From: Pedobacter psychrotolerans | Lineage (GTDB): Bacteria; Bacteroidota; Bacteroidia; Sphingobacteriales; Sphingobacteriaceae | Reading direction: 5' to 3' | Length of the DNA: 64,000 nt | Assembly (NCBI RefSeq): GCF_004340665.1 | Contig: NZ_SLWO01000004.1 | Location: 62,001 to 126,000 of the forward strand | Notes under the pieces: model-generated | Told to the model about the DNA's origin: nothing | What the model saw: only the letters and a program-made list of their open reading frames with translations | The model's database searches: none | Part shown: positions 25,059-33,756 of the stretch, one piece after another | How positions within the stretch are numbered: position 1 is the stretch's first letter | How the letters are laid out: each line of letters starts with the position of its first letter | Translations under genes and position numbers: made by a program

Positions 25059-28000
25059 TTAAAATCCAACATTTAAACCCACTAAAAATGTTCTTGCTTT
25101 CGGATTGGTATTGTAATCCAAACCTGCCTGACTGTTAGTGGTTGTACTATAATTTAATTCAGGATCTAAACCAGAATACGGGGTTATTACAAAAGCATTT
25201 TGTACTTGTGCGTAGATTCTTAATCTATTAAGTTTTATTTTATCAGTGAATAATTTAGGAAATGAATAGCCTAAAATGATATCCTGAGCCCTGATAAATT
25301 TACCATCCTCAACAAAACGAGATGAAGCACTTGAAGTTAAATTGGTAAAAGCATCTCTGCCATAGTAAAGCTTAGGCACGCTCGTAACTTGCCCAGGAGT
25401 AGTCCATCTCTCTAAAATTTCAGTGCCGTTGTTTAAGAATTTTTGATTTAAAAGACTTTCCTGACGCGTAATATTCATTACTTTGTTTCCGCCAGAGAAT
25501 ACCATATTAATGTTTAAATCAAAACCTTTATAGCTAAAATTATTTACTAAACCGCCATAGTAAGTTGGGTTAGACTGGCCTAATATTTTTTTATCAGAAG
25601 CTGCTAAAGTTGTAGCTGTAGTTAATGCTGTTGGATTTGCAGGATCATAGTTATAATACGTTTGATTAGCAATATTGCCCTGAATAACTTGTCCATTTGC
25701 CTTAACATATAAAGGATTACCATTTGCAGCATTTACACCAGCATATTCATAACCGTATAAAGAACCAATTGATTCGCCAACCCGGTTAACGTTATATGTG
25801 TAGGTGATATCCGAATTATTGTTGGAAAGCTGGGTAATTTTATTCTTTACAAAAGTGATATTAAAGGATGCATTCCATTTGAATGGACTATCTCTAAAAA
25901 TATCAGCGCTTATTGCAAATTCATAACCTTTGTTATACATTTTACCAACGTTCTGGTTAATTGAATTCCCTGGAACACCTAAAGATGGTGCAGTTGGTGC
26001 AGCAAGAATTAAATTGTCAACATTGTTTTTAAAATAGTCTGCCGTTAAGGTAATGCGGCTGTCGAACATGGTTGCATCTATACCAACATCATATTTCCCA
26101 CTGGTTTCAAATTTTAGCGAGCTATTACCAACTTGAGTATAAGCCAAACCACTTTGAACACCATAAGTTGCTGCACCAAAGGTTCCTGCAAAAGGATAGT
26201 TACCAATATCAGTATTACCTGTTTTTGCATAACCACCACGAATTTTTAAATCGTTAATAAATTTTACGTTATCCTTAAAAAAATCTTCTTGGGAAACTCT
26301 CCATCCAACAGATACCCCAGGAAGTTTTGCACTTTGATTTCCGAGTGGAAGTGATGAAATGGCATCAATACGATAGGTTCCAGACACTAAATAACGATCT
26401 TTGAAAGCGTAATTTGCTCTCGCGAAATAAGATTTGTAAGCATTTTCAGTTACACCGCCTCCAATACCATAGGTAGATTGGGTTAAAGAGTTGCTGATAA
26501 TATTCTCTCCACTAAAAAATGTACTTGATAATTGAGAACCGCTGGCATAAAACGATCTATCCTTTGATTTTTGGTACTCAATACCAACGGTAGCCCCAAA
26601 TGAATGATCGCCAATTACCTTGTTGTATGTTGCTGTGTTTGTCCAGCTGTATCTAAATCTCGGAATGTATTGTTGAAATTCATAGCCTTTTGTTGCACTT
26701 CCACCATCACCATGTAATGGATCAAGATATTGATAATCTTCGCCGAAAACATTTTGTGTAGAAATTTGCGAACGCAGGTTTAATCCATCAATAATTTTAA
26801 TATCGGCAAAGGCATTTCCAAGTAATGTAAAGGTTTGATTGCTAAATATATTATGATCCAATACATATTTGATATTCGTATAGTTATCATCAATTTCCTT
26901 TAAGTTAGCGCCTTTACCCAAACGAGCATTATCTGAACTTAAATTGTAAGAACCATCCGCATTAAATGCACCCACATTAGGTAAGGCCCTGATTGCATTT
27001 CCAATATTTCCTGATAAAGAACTGGTACCAGAATTTAGGCCAGTATTTTTAACATATGATCCAGTTAAGCTTGCACCAAATGTTAAATAATTATTTAACG
27101 CTTTTTGCTCAAACTTTCCTGAAAACTGATATTTAGTCTGATTGTTTCCAACCGTTGTCCCCTTCAAATCGGCATAACCTAGGGAGAAATAATAGTTTGA
27201 TACATCAGTTGCTCCGCTAAAAGAAATATTGTGATTTTGCTGGAATGCATTTTTGTTAAAAACTAAATCCTGCCAATCGGTATCAATAACATTCCCCGAT
27301 GCATCATTTGCCAAAACTGCCTGTGGTGTAGTAGTGCCTGCGTTAAAAAGTTTCTCGTTGGCAATGGTTACAAATTCTTGCGCATTCAGTAAATCAAAAC
27401 GTTTGGCAACATTTGCCGAAGCAAACCACGAATTATAATTAACCTGTGTTTTTCCTTTAACCCCCTTTTTGGTGGTAATAATGATCACACCATTTGCTCC
27501 TCTAGATCCATAAATGGCAGTAGCCGCCCCGTCTTTTAACACGTCAACGCTTTGGATATCATTTGGATTAATATCTCCCAGTGGATTGATTGATGCAACG
27601 CTGCTTGAACCACTAGACATAATCACCATTCCATCAACCACATACAATGGATCAGCACCCGATGAGATACTATTCGTACCACGAATTCGAATCCGTGGGG
27701 CTGCACCCAAAATACCACTTGAATTGGTTACCTGAACACCAGTGATTTTACCCGCAAGGGCTTGATCGAAACTGGCAACAGGTTTACCAGCCAAATCTTC
27801 GCCTTTAATGCTGGCGACAGAACCAGTAACATCTTTCCTTTTCGCTGTACCATAACCAATTACCACTACGTCTGTTAGGGCATTGGCATCAGAAATTAGT
27901 GATACATTGATTTTCATAGATCTTCCGGCAGGAATATGTTGCGTTGCATAACCTATAGAGGAGAACTGCAGCACTGCTGACGCAGCACCAACTCTAATTG

Positions 28001-28187
28001 AATAAGTTCCGTCTGCGCCGGTAGAAACGCCGAGTTTACTGTTAACAACCTTCACACTTACCCCCGGGATTGGTAAACCGTCATCTTTTGATGTGACTAC
28101 ACCGGTAACAGTTCTTTCTTGTGCGGAAACTTTTGTAACCAACAAAACCATAAAGAACAACAAAAACTTGAGTAGGTTTCTTTTCAT
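25059..28187 (-). CDS. SusC/RagA-family TonB-linked outer-membrane transporter
   Basis: A 1042-residue TonB-dependent channel: signal peptide to about residue 22 (KVSA, then QERTVTG), an N-terminal carboxypeptidase-D-like regulatory domain (about 23-105, VTGVVTSKDDGLPIPGVSV), the SusC signature TDVVVIGYGTAKRKDVTGSV, then the plug (DPLYVVDG, NPNDIQSVDVLKDGAATAIYGSRGANGVIIITTKKG) and a long beta-barrel. It transports an unidentified nutrient together with the SusD-like protein encoded directly downstream. No SusR, ECF sigma/anti-sigma or glycoside hydrolase lies nearby, so regulation and substrate remain open. The 417-bp region upstream shows no consensus promoter. Confidence 0.96.
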   Translation of the reverse strand: MKRNLLKFLLFFMVLLVTKVSAQERTVTGVVTSKDDGLPIPGVSVKVVNSKLGVSTGADGTYSIRVGAASAVLQFSSIGYATQHIPAGRSMKINVSLISDANALTDVVVIGYGTAKRKDVTGSVASIKGEDLAGKPVASFDQALAGKITGVQVTNSSGILGAAPRIRIRGTNSISSGADPLYVVDGMVIMSSGSSSVASINPLGDINPNDIQSVDVLKDGAATAIYGSRGANGVIIITTKKGVKGKTQVNYNSWFASANVAKRFDLLNAQEFVTIANEKLFNAGTTTPQAVLANDASGNVIDTDWQDLVFNKNAFQQNHNISFSGATDVSNYYFSLGYADLKGTTVGNNQTKYQFSGKFEQKALNNYLTFGASLTGSYVKNTGLNSGTSSLSGNIGNAIRALPNVGAFNADGSYNLSSDNARLGKGANLKEIDDNYTNIKYVLDHNIFSNQTFTLLGNAFADIKIIDGLNLRSQISTQNVFGEDYQYLDPLHGDGGSATKGYEFQQYIPRFRYSWTNTATYNKVIGDHSFGATVGIEYQKSKDRSFYASGSQLSSTFFSGENIISNSLTQSTYGIGGGVTENAYKSYFARANYAFKDRYLVSGTYRIDAISSLPLGNQSAKLPGVSVGWRVSQEDFFKDNVKFINDLKIRGGYAKTGNTDIGNYPFAGTFGAATYGVQSGLAYTQVGNSSLKFETSGKYDVGIDATMFDSRITLTADYFKNNVDNLILAAPTAPSLGVPGNSINQNVGKMYNKGYEFAISADIFRDSPFKWNASFNITFVKNKITQLSNNNSDITYTYNVNRVGESIGSLYGYEYAGVNAANGNPLYVKANGQVIQGNIANQTYYNYDPANPTALTTATTLAASDKKILGQSNPTYYGGLVNNFSYKGFDLNINMVFSGGNKVMNITRQESLLNQKFLNNGTEILERWTTPGQVTSVPKLYYGRDAFTNLTSSASSRFVEDGKFIRAQDIILGYSFPKLFTDKIKLNRLRIYAQVQNAFVITPYSGLDPELNYSTTTNSQAGLDYNTNPKARTFLVGLNVGF

Positions 28188-28604
28188 TTACATTTAATTT
28201 TAGTTTAAATAGTTAATAATATATTTGAAGAATTAATCACAGCGTAGCCTTTTAGAACTGGCATAAGTCTTGCTAAGTGCACCATTAAAATGATTAGTTG
28301 ATATTTTTCATCATATGGGAAATCTTGAGAGGATTTCCAGTGCTTACGAACAATGCGATGATTAATAATTCAGGAGCTAATAAAGTATATTTAAAAAATA
28401 TAAAATGTTAAGTACCGACGAATACGTTATTTGTATCGATAAAGAATATTTGAATGTTAAATAATACAATTTTGACAGAATTTTTAACAAATTTCACTAT
28501 CACATATAAAAATGCAGGCAGAAAGTTAATAATAACAAGACAGAAACAGAATTTAATAAAAATTGTCAAAACAATAACAAATATAATTTGATAAACTAAC
28601 CAAA
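28188..28604. other. Intergenic region between susC and hbd
   Basis: 417 AT-rich bp between divergent genes, with no ORF I trust. It holds a short hairpin in the susC leader (GGAAATC 28318-28324 and GATTTCC 28332-28338). A near-consensus promoter for hbd (TTG at 28563-28565, then TATAATTTG at 28582-28590) ends 14 bp before its ATG. No clear susC promoter. Confidence 0.45.
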
Positions 28605-29501
28605 ATGATAAAAAATATATCTGTCATTGGCTCAGGAACAATGGGAAATGGCATTGCACATGTGTTTGCACAATTCGATTACAAAGTAAATCTTATTGAT
28701 ATCCAACAAACCGCACTTGATCAGGCTTTAGACACTATCGCTAAAAATCTGGATAGACAAGTGAGTAAGGAATTACTCACCGAAGAGCAGAAGGCTGCCA
28801 CACTTAAAAACATCACTACTTTTACATCAATAAGTGAAGGAGTGTCAACAGCAGATTTAATTGTTGAAGCAGCAACAGAAAACGTAGAACTAAAATTAAA
28901 AATATTTAAAGATTTAGATATCTATGCCCCTGCCGATGCAATTCTGGCTTCCAACACTTCATCAATTTCGATTACGCAAATTGCGGCAGTTACCAAACGT
29001 GGTAATAAGGTAATTGGCATGCATTTCATGAATCCTGTACCCGTGATAAAACTGGTTGAAGTGATTCGGGGTTACCAAACCAGCGATGAAACAACTAAGG
29101 CCATTATGTCTCTTTCCGAAAATCTGGGAAAAGTTCCGGTTGAAGTAAATGATTATCCAGGGTTTGTAGCCAACCGGATTTTGATGCCCATGATTAATGA
29201 AGCCATTTATACTTTATACGAAGGTGTTGCTGGTGTTTATGAAATTGATACCGTGATGAAACTTGGCATGGCACATCCAATGGGGCCGCTTCAACTTGCT
29301 GATTTTATCGGACTTGATGTTTGTCTCGCTATCTTGAAAGTATTACACAATGGATTCGGAAACCCCAAATATGCGCCTTGTCCGTTATTAATTAACATGG
29401 TGGCTGCAGGAAAAAAAGGAACAAAATCAGGAGAAGGATTCTACAAATATACCCATGGATCCAAAGAATTGGTGGTTTCAGATAAATTTACACAATCCTA
29501 A
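28605..29501 (+). CDS. hbd: 3-hydroxybutyryl-CoA dehydrogenase
   Basis: An NAD(P)-dependent 3-hydroxyacyl-CoA dehydrogenase of 298 residues. The Rossmann loop is [13 protein letters not shown] (about 6-18). The catalytic His lies in [17 protein letters not shown], with the preceding [12 protein letters not shown] and the dimer and substrate domain [17 protein letters not shown] and [18 protein letters not shown]. Reduces acetoacetyl-CoA or oxidises 3-hydroxybutyryl-CoA in short-chain fatty-acid metabolism. ruvB begins 31 bp downstream with its own -7 box, so the two need not be cotranscribed. No thiolase or crotonase is adjacent; an enoyl-CoA hydratase gene lies at 48257. Confidence 0.93.
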   Translation: MIKNISVIGSGTMGNGIAHVFAQFDYKVNLIDIQQTALDQALDTIAKNLDRQVSKELLTEEQKAATLKNITTFTSISEGVSTADLIVEAATENVELKLKIFKDLDIYAPADAILASNTSSISITQIAAVTKRGNKVIGMHFMNPVPVIKLVEVIRGYQTSDETTKAIMSLSENLGKVPVEVNDYPGFVANRILMPMINEAIYTLYEGVAGVYEIDTVMKLGMAHPMGPLQLADFIGLDVCLAILKVLHNGFGNPKYAPCPLLINMVAAGKKGTKSGEGFYKYTHGSKELVVSDKFTQS

Positions 29502-29520
29502 TTTTTTTAGCAATTTATCT

Positions 29521-29528
29521 TATATTTG
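29521..29528 (+). promoter_or_regulatory. -7 box of ruvB
   Basis: TATATTTG exactly matches TAnnTTTG and ends 4 bp before the ruvB ATG at 29533. This predicts an almost leaderless transcript. The -33 region is T-rich without TTG at the right distance. Confidence 0.55.
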
Positions 29529-29532
29529 CGTT

Positions 29533-30555
29533 ATGAACGAAAATCTTGATCCGGATGCTGACCACCTCTCGCCTATTGACCGCGATATTGAAAGGGTACT
29601 AAGACCACAGGCTTTTGAAGATTTTACAGGTCAGGAAAAAGTGATGGAAAATCTAAGGATTTTCGTTCAGGCAGCAAAACTTCGTGGTGAGGCATTAGAT
29701 CATGTGTTGTTACATGGCCCTCCAGGTTTAGGTAAAACCACGCTATCCTACATTATTGCCAATGAAATGGGTGCCGGAATAAAAGTAACATCTGGCCCCG
29801 TATTAGATAAACCTGGTGATTTGGCCGGACTTCTAACTGGTTTAGATGAAGGTGATATCCTTTTTATTGATGAAATTCATCGTTTATCGCCTTTAGTTGA
29901 AGAATATCTTTATTCTGCGATGGAAGATTTCAAAATCGACATCATGCTGGAGAGTGGTCCGAATGCACGTTCAGTTCAGATCTCACTTAACCCATTTACG
30001 TTGGTTGGTGCCACTACCCGATCTGGTTTACTTACTGCTCCACTAAGAGCCAGATTTGGAATCAACTGTCGTTTGGCTTATTATGATGCCAAATTATTAA
30101 CAACTATTGTACTACGATCATCAGACATTTTGAATACACCCATCAGTGATGAAGGTGCGTTTGAAATTGCCCGACGCAGTCGAGGTACGCCACGTATTGC
30201 CAATGCACTTTTGCGTCGTACCAGAGATTTTGCTCAAATTAAAGGCACAGGAAGTATTGATCCTGATATTGCAAACTATGCTTTGAATGCACTAAATGTA
30301 GATGAACATGGCTTAGATGAAATGGACAATAAAATCCTGACAACTATTATTGATAAATTCAAAGGCGGACCAGTAGGTTTAAAAACCATCGCTACTGCTG
30401 TAGGAGAAGATGAAGGTACTATTGAGGAAGTTTACGAACCCTTTTTAATTCAGGAAGGTTTCATTATGCGAACCTCTCGTGGCCGTGAAGTTACGGAAGC
30501 TGCTTACAAACACTTGAAGAAAAATTATCCGGCACAAACCGGGAAATTATTTTAG
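29533..30555 (+). CDS. ruvB: Holliday junction branch migration helicase RuvB
   Basis: The AAA+ motor that drives RuvAB branch migration in recombination. With the start at 29533 ([14 protein letters not shown]) it has 340 residues, the usual size. Walker A GPPGLGKT is at 62-69 and Walker B DEIH at 113-116. [20 protein letters not shown] (sensor 1 and Arg finger region) and the C-terminal winged helix [25 protein letters not shown] and [13 protein letters not shown] are present. The longer frame from 29455 overlaps hbd and is rejected: it starts upstream of the -7 box and adds 26 residues unlike the family. ruvA and ruvC are not in the window. Confidence 0.97.
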   Translation: MNENLDPDADHLSPIDRDIERVLRPQAFEDFTGQEKVMENLRIFVQAAKLRGEALDHVLLHGPPGLGKTTLSYIIANEMGAGIKVTSGPVLDKPGDLAGLLTGLDEGDILFIDEIHRLSPLVEEYLYSAMEDFKIDIMLESGPNARSVQISLNPFTLVGATTRSGLLTAPLRARFGINCRLAYYDAKLLTTIVLRSSDILNTPISDEGAFEIARRSRGTPRIANALLRRTRDFAQIKGTGSIDPDIANYALNALNVDEHGLDEMDNKILTTIIDKFKGGPVGLKTIATAVGEDEGTIEEVYEPFLIQEGFIMRTSRGREVTEAAYKHLKKNYPAQTGKLF

Positions 30556-30610
30556 CATTATCCTACACCAAATTTCAGCCGAGATAAAAAATGCTACGTA
30601 AATTAGTTCA

Positions 30611-30709
30611 CGCAGATATAAGGGAATTGAAAGCGCTGATTGAAATGGATTTTTAAATAGCTTATATTTTACAGCACATTTTTAATCAGCGTTATTTGCA
30701 AAATCTGCG
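30611..30709. repeat. Long imperfect palindrome (CGCAGAT ... ATCTGCG)
   Basis: Nested inverted arms: CGCAGAT (30611-30617) with ATCTGCG (30703-30709), and CGCTGATT (30634-30641) with AATCAGCG (30684-30691). It occupies the middle of the 285-bp gap 30556-30840. Looks like a dispersed palindromic unit of the CGCAGAT/ATCTGCG type. The rest of the gap is unremarkable. Confidence 0.6.
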
Positions 30710-30840
30710 GGAAAATCTAATGCTCATCAAAAGATAAAAACATTATAAACTGTACTTTTAGAATCTATTCAACGATTATTATTATTTAATCAAACATTTA
30801 ATGCCCCCATCCGTTCAGTAAGGGTAAAACCAACAAATTT

Positions 30841-32349
30841 ATGAATATTGAATTACGTAAGCTGACGCTCGAAGATTATGCTGATTTAAAAGAGTCTATG
30901 CTACAAGCCTATGATAGCATGGGCGGATCCATCTGGCCTAAAGCCAGCATTGCTAAACTCTTAAATATATTTCCTGAAGGACAAGTTTGTATCGCTGTTG
31001 ATAATAAGGTAGTGGCCTGCTCGCTTTCCATTATTGTTGAGTATGATGAATATGGAGATCGTCACACTTATAAATTAATTACAGGAGATTATTCCTTTTC
31101 TACACATGATGCAAATGGAGATACTTTATATGGTATCGAGATCTTTGTACACCCCGATTTTCGCGGATTAAGACTAGGAAGAAGACTTTACGAAGCCAGA
31201 AAGGAACTTTGTGAAAGCTTAAACCTAAAAAGCATCATTGCCGGCGGAAGAATCCCAGGTTACCATACCTTTTCTGAAACATTAACACCAAGACAATATA
31301 TAGATAAGGTTAAAGCCAAGGAAATTTATGATCCTACATTAACCTTTCAAATCTCCAATGATTTCCACGTAAGGAAAGTTCTAAAAAATTACTTACCTGG
31401 CGATAAAGAATCAAAAGAATTTGCCACACTAATTGAATGGAACAACATCTATTATCAGGGTGTTGATGCTTCAGCCCGTTCTGCCATGACAATCAGACTA
31501 GGATTAGTTCAATGGGAAATGCGATTATTTCCAGATATGGACGTATTTTATGAGCAGGTTGAATTTTTTGTTGATGCATTGAGTGGTTACAAATCTGATT
31601 TCATCATGTTTCCAGAACTGTTCAATACACCACTCCTTCAACCATACAACCATCTTCCTGAAATTGAAGCAATGCGTAAACTGGCTGAAAAAACTAAGGA
31701 AATTGTAGATAGAATGCATGAGTATGCACTAAGCTATAATGTAAATATCATTACGGGTAGTATGCCTTTGTTGGAAAATGGCAAACTCTATAATGCTACC
31801 TATTTATGCCACCGAACTGGTAAAATAGATGAATATAGAAAAATTCACATTACCCCAAATGAGCAAAAATACTACGGAATGATTGGTGGAGATAAAGTTC
31901 AGGTTTTTGATACGGATTGTGGGAAAATCGGAATTTTAATTTGCTATGATGTTGAATTTCCTGAATTAAGCAGAATCTATGCTGACCAGGGGATGCAAAT
32001 TCTGTTTGTTCCATTCTTAACAGATACACAAAACGGTTACACCCGGGTGAGACATTGTGCACAGGCGAGGGCAATAGAAAACGAATGTTATGTTGCCATT
32101 GCAGGTTGTGTAGGTAATCTACCAAAGGTAAATAATATGGATATACAATTTGCACAATCAGCAGTTTTTACCCCTTCTGATTTTGCTTTTCCAACGAATG
32201 CTGTAAAAGCAGAAGCCACACCAAATACAGAAATGGTATTGGTGGTTGATGTTGATTTACACCTTTTAGATGAATTACACCATTATGGAACGGTTAAAGT
32301 TCTAAAAGACAGAAGAACAGATTTATATCAAACCAAATTGCTAAAATAG
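30841..32349 (+). CDS. Bifunctional GNAT acetyltransferase / carbon-nitrogen hydrolase
   Basis: A 502-residue two-domain protein. Residues about 1-200 form a GNAT acetyltransferase fold, with the acetyl-CoA loop in HPDFRGLRLGRRLYEAR (104-120). Residues about 217-495 form a nitrilase-superfamily hydrolase with Glu259 (FPELFN), Lys334 (EYRKIHITP) and Cys368 (ILICYDVEFPE). This fused architecture is known in bacteria, but the reaction is not established; acyl transfer and amide hydrolysis on the same small molecule is a reasonable inference. Monocistronic, with a terminator shared with the convergent small gene behind it. The window's second nitrilase (20748) is a separate single-domain branch. 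Confidence 0.9.
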   Translation: MNIELRKLTLEDYADLKESMLQAYDSMGGSIWPKASIAKLLNIFPEGQVCIAVDNKVVACSLSIIVEYDEYGDRHTYKLITGDYSFSTHDANGDTLYGIEIFVHPDFRGLRLGRRLYEARKELCESLNLKSIIAGGRIPGYHTFSETLTPRQYIDKVKAKEIYDPTLTFQISNDFHVRKVLKNYLPGDKESKEFATLIEWNNIYYQGVDASARSAMTIRLGLVQWEMRLFPDMDVFYEQVEFFVDALSGYKSDFIMFPELFNTPLLQPYNHLPEIEAMRKLAEKTKEIVDRMHEYALSYNVNIITGSMPLLENGKLYNATYLCHRTGKIDEYRKIHITPNEQKYYGMIGGDKVQVFDTDCGKIGILICYDVEFPELSRIYADQGMQILFVPFLTDTQNGYTRVRHCAQARAIENECYVAIAGCVGNLPKVNNMDIQFAQSAVFTPSDFAFPTNAVKAEATPNTEMVLVVDVDLHLLDELHHYGTVKVLKDRRTDLYQTKLLK

Positions 32350-32370
32350 TTCTTAAAATAATCAAAAAAA

Positions 32371-32398
32371 AATGCCGGTTGCATCAACAACCGGCATT
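32371..32398. terminator. Bidirectional terminator
   Basis: AATGCCGGTTG/CAACCGGCATT, an 11-bp perfect stem with a 6-nt loop, preceded by an A-run and followed by A/T. It lies between the convergent GNAT-nitrilase and small membrane protein genes. Confidence 0.85.
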
Positions 32399-32417
32399 CA
32401 ATTTAATCTAAAGCTAA

Positions 32418-32624
32418 TTATTTTCTTAATACAAACCATACAATCAACCCGATGATCACGGCTACTGGTAAAATCCATTTTAAAACAGATCCTGCACCAT
32501 TCTCATCTCTTTCGGTTACTGCTGGTTTTGCTGGCCCTGGAGCTTCTTTATGACTTTCATAATCTTTTTCAATCGGTTGAGGAGCTGCTCCTGATTCCGT
32601 ATGTTTTGGATCTATATTTTCCAT
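32418..32624 (-). CDS. Small membrane protein, C-terminally anchored
   Basis: A 68-residue protein. About 45 hydrophilic, Pro/Glu/Lys-rich residues (MENIDPKHTESGAAPQPIEKDYES...) precede one transmembrane helix (VLKWILPVAVIIGLIVWFVL) ending RK, so the bulk is probably cytoplasmic with a C-terminal anchor. I do not recognise a family. It stands alone between a terminator and the queG promoter region. Composition and the clear TM/tail arrangement support a real gene; the function is unknown. Confidence 0.7.
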   Translation of the reverse strand: MENIDPKHTESGAAPQPIEKDYESHKEAPGPAKPAVTERDENGAGSVLKWILPVAVIIGLIVWFVLRK

Positions 32625-32744
32625 ATTTAGTTATTGGTAAATTCCTTAATCTTCATTTCTTAATGATTAAGAGGCATTATAAAATTAATTTAGTTTCTGA
32701 AGGAAGAACACGTGATTAATCAAAATGTTTTAAATCCTAAGCCT

Positions 32745-32752
32745 TATCTTTG
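32745..32752 (+). promoter_or_regulatory. -7 box of queG
   Basis: TATCTTTG exactly matches TAnnTTTG. It ends 7 bp before the GTG codon at 32760 and lies downstream of the ATT/ATG-like codons of the longer frame, so it helps place the queG start. Confidence 0.55.
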
Positions 32753-32759
32753 CAGTTCA

Positions 32760-33695
32760 GTGTACAACAATGCTACAAAATATAGCCAGTTAATTAAAAA
32801 TGAGGCAAAACGCCTCGGATTTTTGGATGTAGGCATTTCAAAAGCAGAATTTCTGGAAAGTGAGGCGCCCAGACTGGAAAAGTGGCTCCATCAAAACCAC
32901 CATGGCGAGATGAAGTACATGGAAAATTATTTTGATAAACGCCTTGATCCGAGATTACTGGTGGATGGTGCAAAATCTGTTATCTCTTTATCCTTAAACT
33001 ATTACACTGAAGAAAAGCAGCTCGATCCTAATGCTCCGAAAATTTCTAAATATGCTTACGGACAGGATTATCACACAGTGATTAAAGATAAGCTTAAAGC
33101 CTTAACACATTTTATTGAAGAAAATATTGGTGAAGTATCAGGAAGAGCATTTGTAGACTCTGCTCCCGTTCTAGACCGGGCATGGGCTAAAAAATCCGGT
33201 ATTGGCTGGATCGGAAAAAATTCAAATTTAATCAGTAAAACAGAAGGCTCCTTCTTCTTTCTGGCTGAACTGATTGTTGATTTAGCCTTAGATTATGATC
33301 ATCCATTTCAAACCGATCACTGCGGAACTTGTACCCGATGTTTAGATGCCTGTCCTACAGATGCTATTATTGCACCGCAGGTGGTAGATGGTACAAAATG
33401 TATTTCTTACCTCACCATCGAATTGAAAAATGAAATACCGACGGAGTTCAAAGATAAAATGAGCAACTGGATGTTTGGCTGTGATATTTGTCAGGATGTG
33501 TGCCCATGGAACAGATTTTCAAAAGCCCACAATGAGGAAGCTTTTAAACCAGAAAACGGACTTTTAGATCTGAGCGCTAAAGATCTGACTGAAATTACAG
33601 ATGATGTATTTAAAAAGGTGTTTAAAGGTTCTGCAGTTAAAAGGACTAAATACAACGGACTAAAGCGAAATATTGATTTCCTTAAACCAGAATAG
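32760..33695 (+). CDS. queG: Epoxyqueuosine reductase
   Basis: Reduces epoxyqueuosine to queuosine in tRNA; a cobalamin and [4Fe-4S] enzyme. Evidence: ALKAL-type N-terminal region, [29 protein letters not shown] (the conserved substrate and cobalamin region), two ferredoxin-like clusters ([12 protein letters not shown] and [11 protein letters not shown]) and the C-terminal [13 protein letters not shown]. The longest frame begins at 32712, but its first 16 residues (to LCSS) are not family-like and lie upstream of the TATCTTTG box. I take GTG at 32760 (311 aa, [13 protein letters not shown]) as the start. Convergent with the M1 peptidase gene. Confidence 0.95.
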   Translation: MYNNATKYSQLIKNEAKRLGFLDVGISKAEFLESEAPRLEKWLHQNHHGEMKYMENYFDKRLDPRLLVDGAKSVISLSLNYYTEEKQLDPNAPKISKYAYGQDYHTVIKDKLKALTHFIEENIGEVSGRAFVDSAPVLDRAWAKKSGIGWIGKNSNLISKTEGSFFFLAELIVDLALDYDHPFQTDHCGTCTRCLDACPTDAIIAPQVVDGTKCISYLTIELKNEIPTEFKDKMSNWMFGCDICQDVCPWNRFSKAHNEEAFKPENGLLDLSAKDLTEITDDVFKKVFKGSAVKRTKYNGLKRNIDFLKPE

Positions 33696-33703
33696 CTTTA
33701 AAA

Positions 33704-33736
33704 GCAGAGAGCCTTTAATCATTAAAGGCCCTCTGT
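33704..33736. terminator. Bidirectional terminator between queG and M1 peptidase
   Basis: CAGAGAGCCTTTAAT pairs with ATTAAAGGCCCTCTG with one mismatch/bulge, in the gap between convergent genes; A- and T-rich flanks. Confidence 0.75.
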
Positions 33737-33756
33737 TAATTAAATAATTTAAATGC

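Noticed and set aside
23220..28500. Similar AT-rich stretches (TATCGATAAAGAA-like words) on both sides of the susCD pair as insertion-site duplications
   Set aside because: The similarity is weak and confined to low-complexity AT-rich sequence; it does not support an insertion event.
30591..30656. 21-aa ORF (MLRKLVHADIRELK...) between ruvB and the GNAT-nitrilase gene
   Set aside because: Encoded by the palindromic repeat itself; no promoter or conserved feature.
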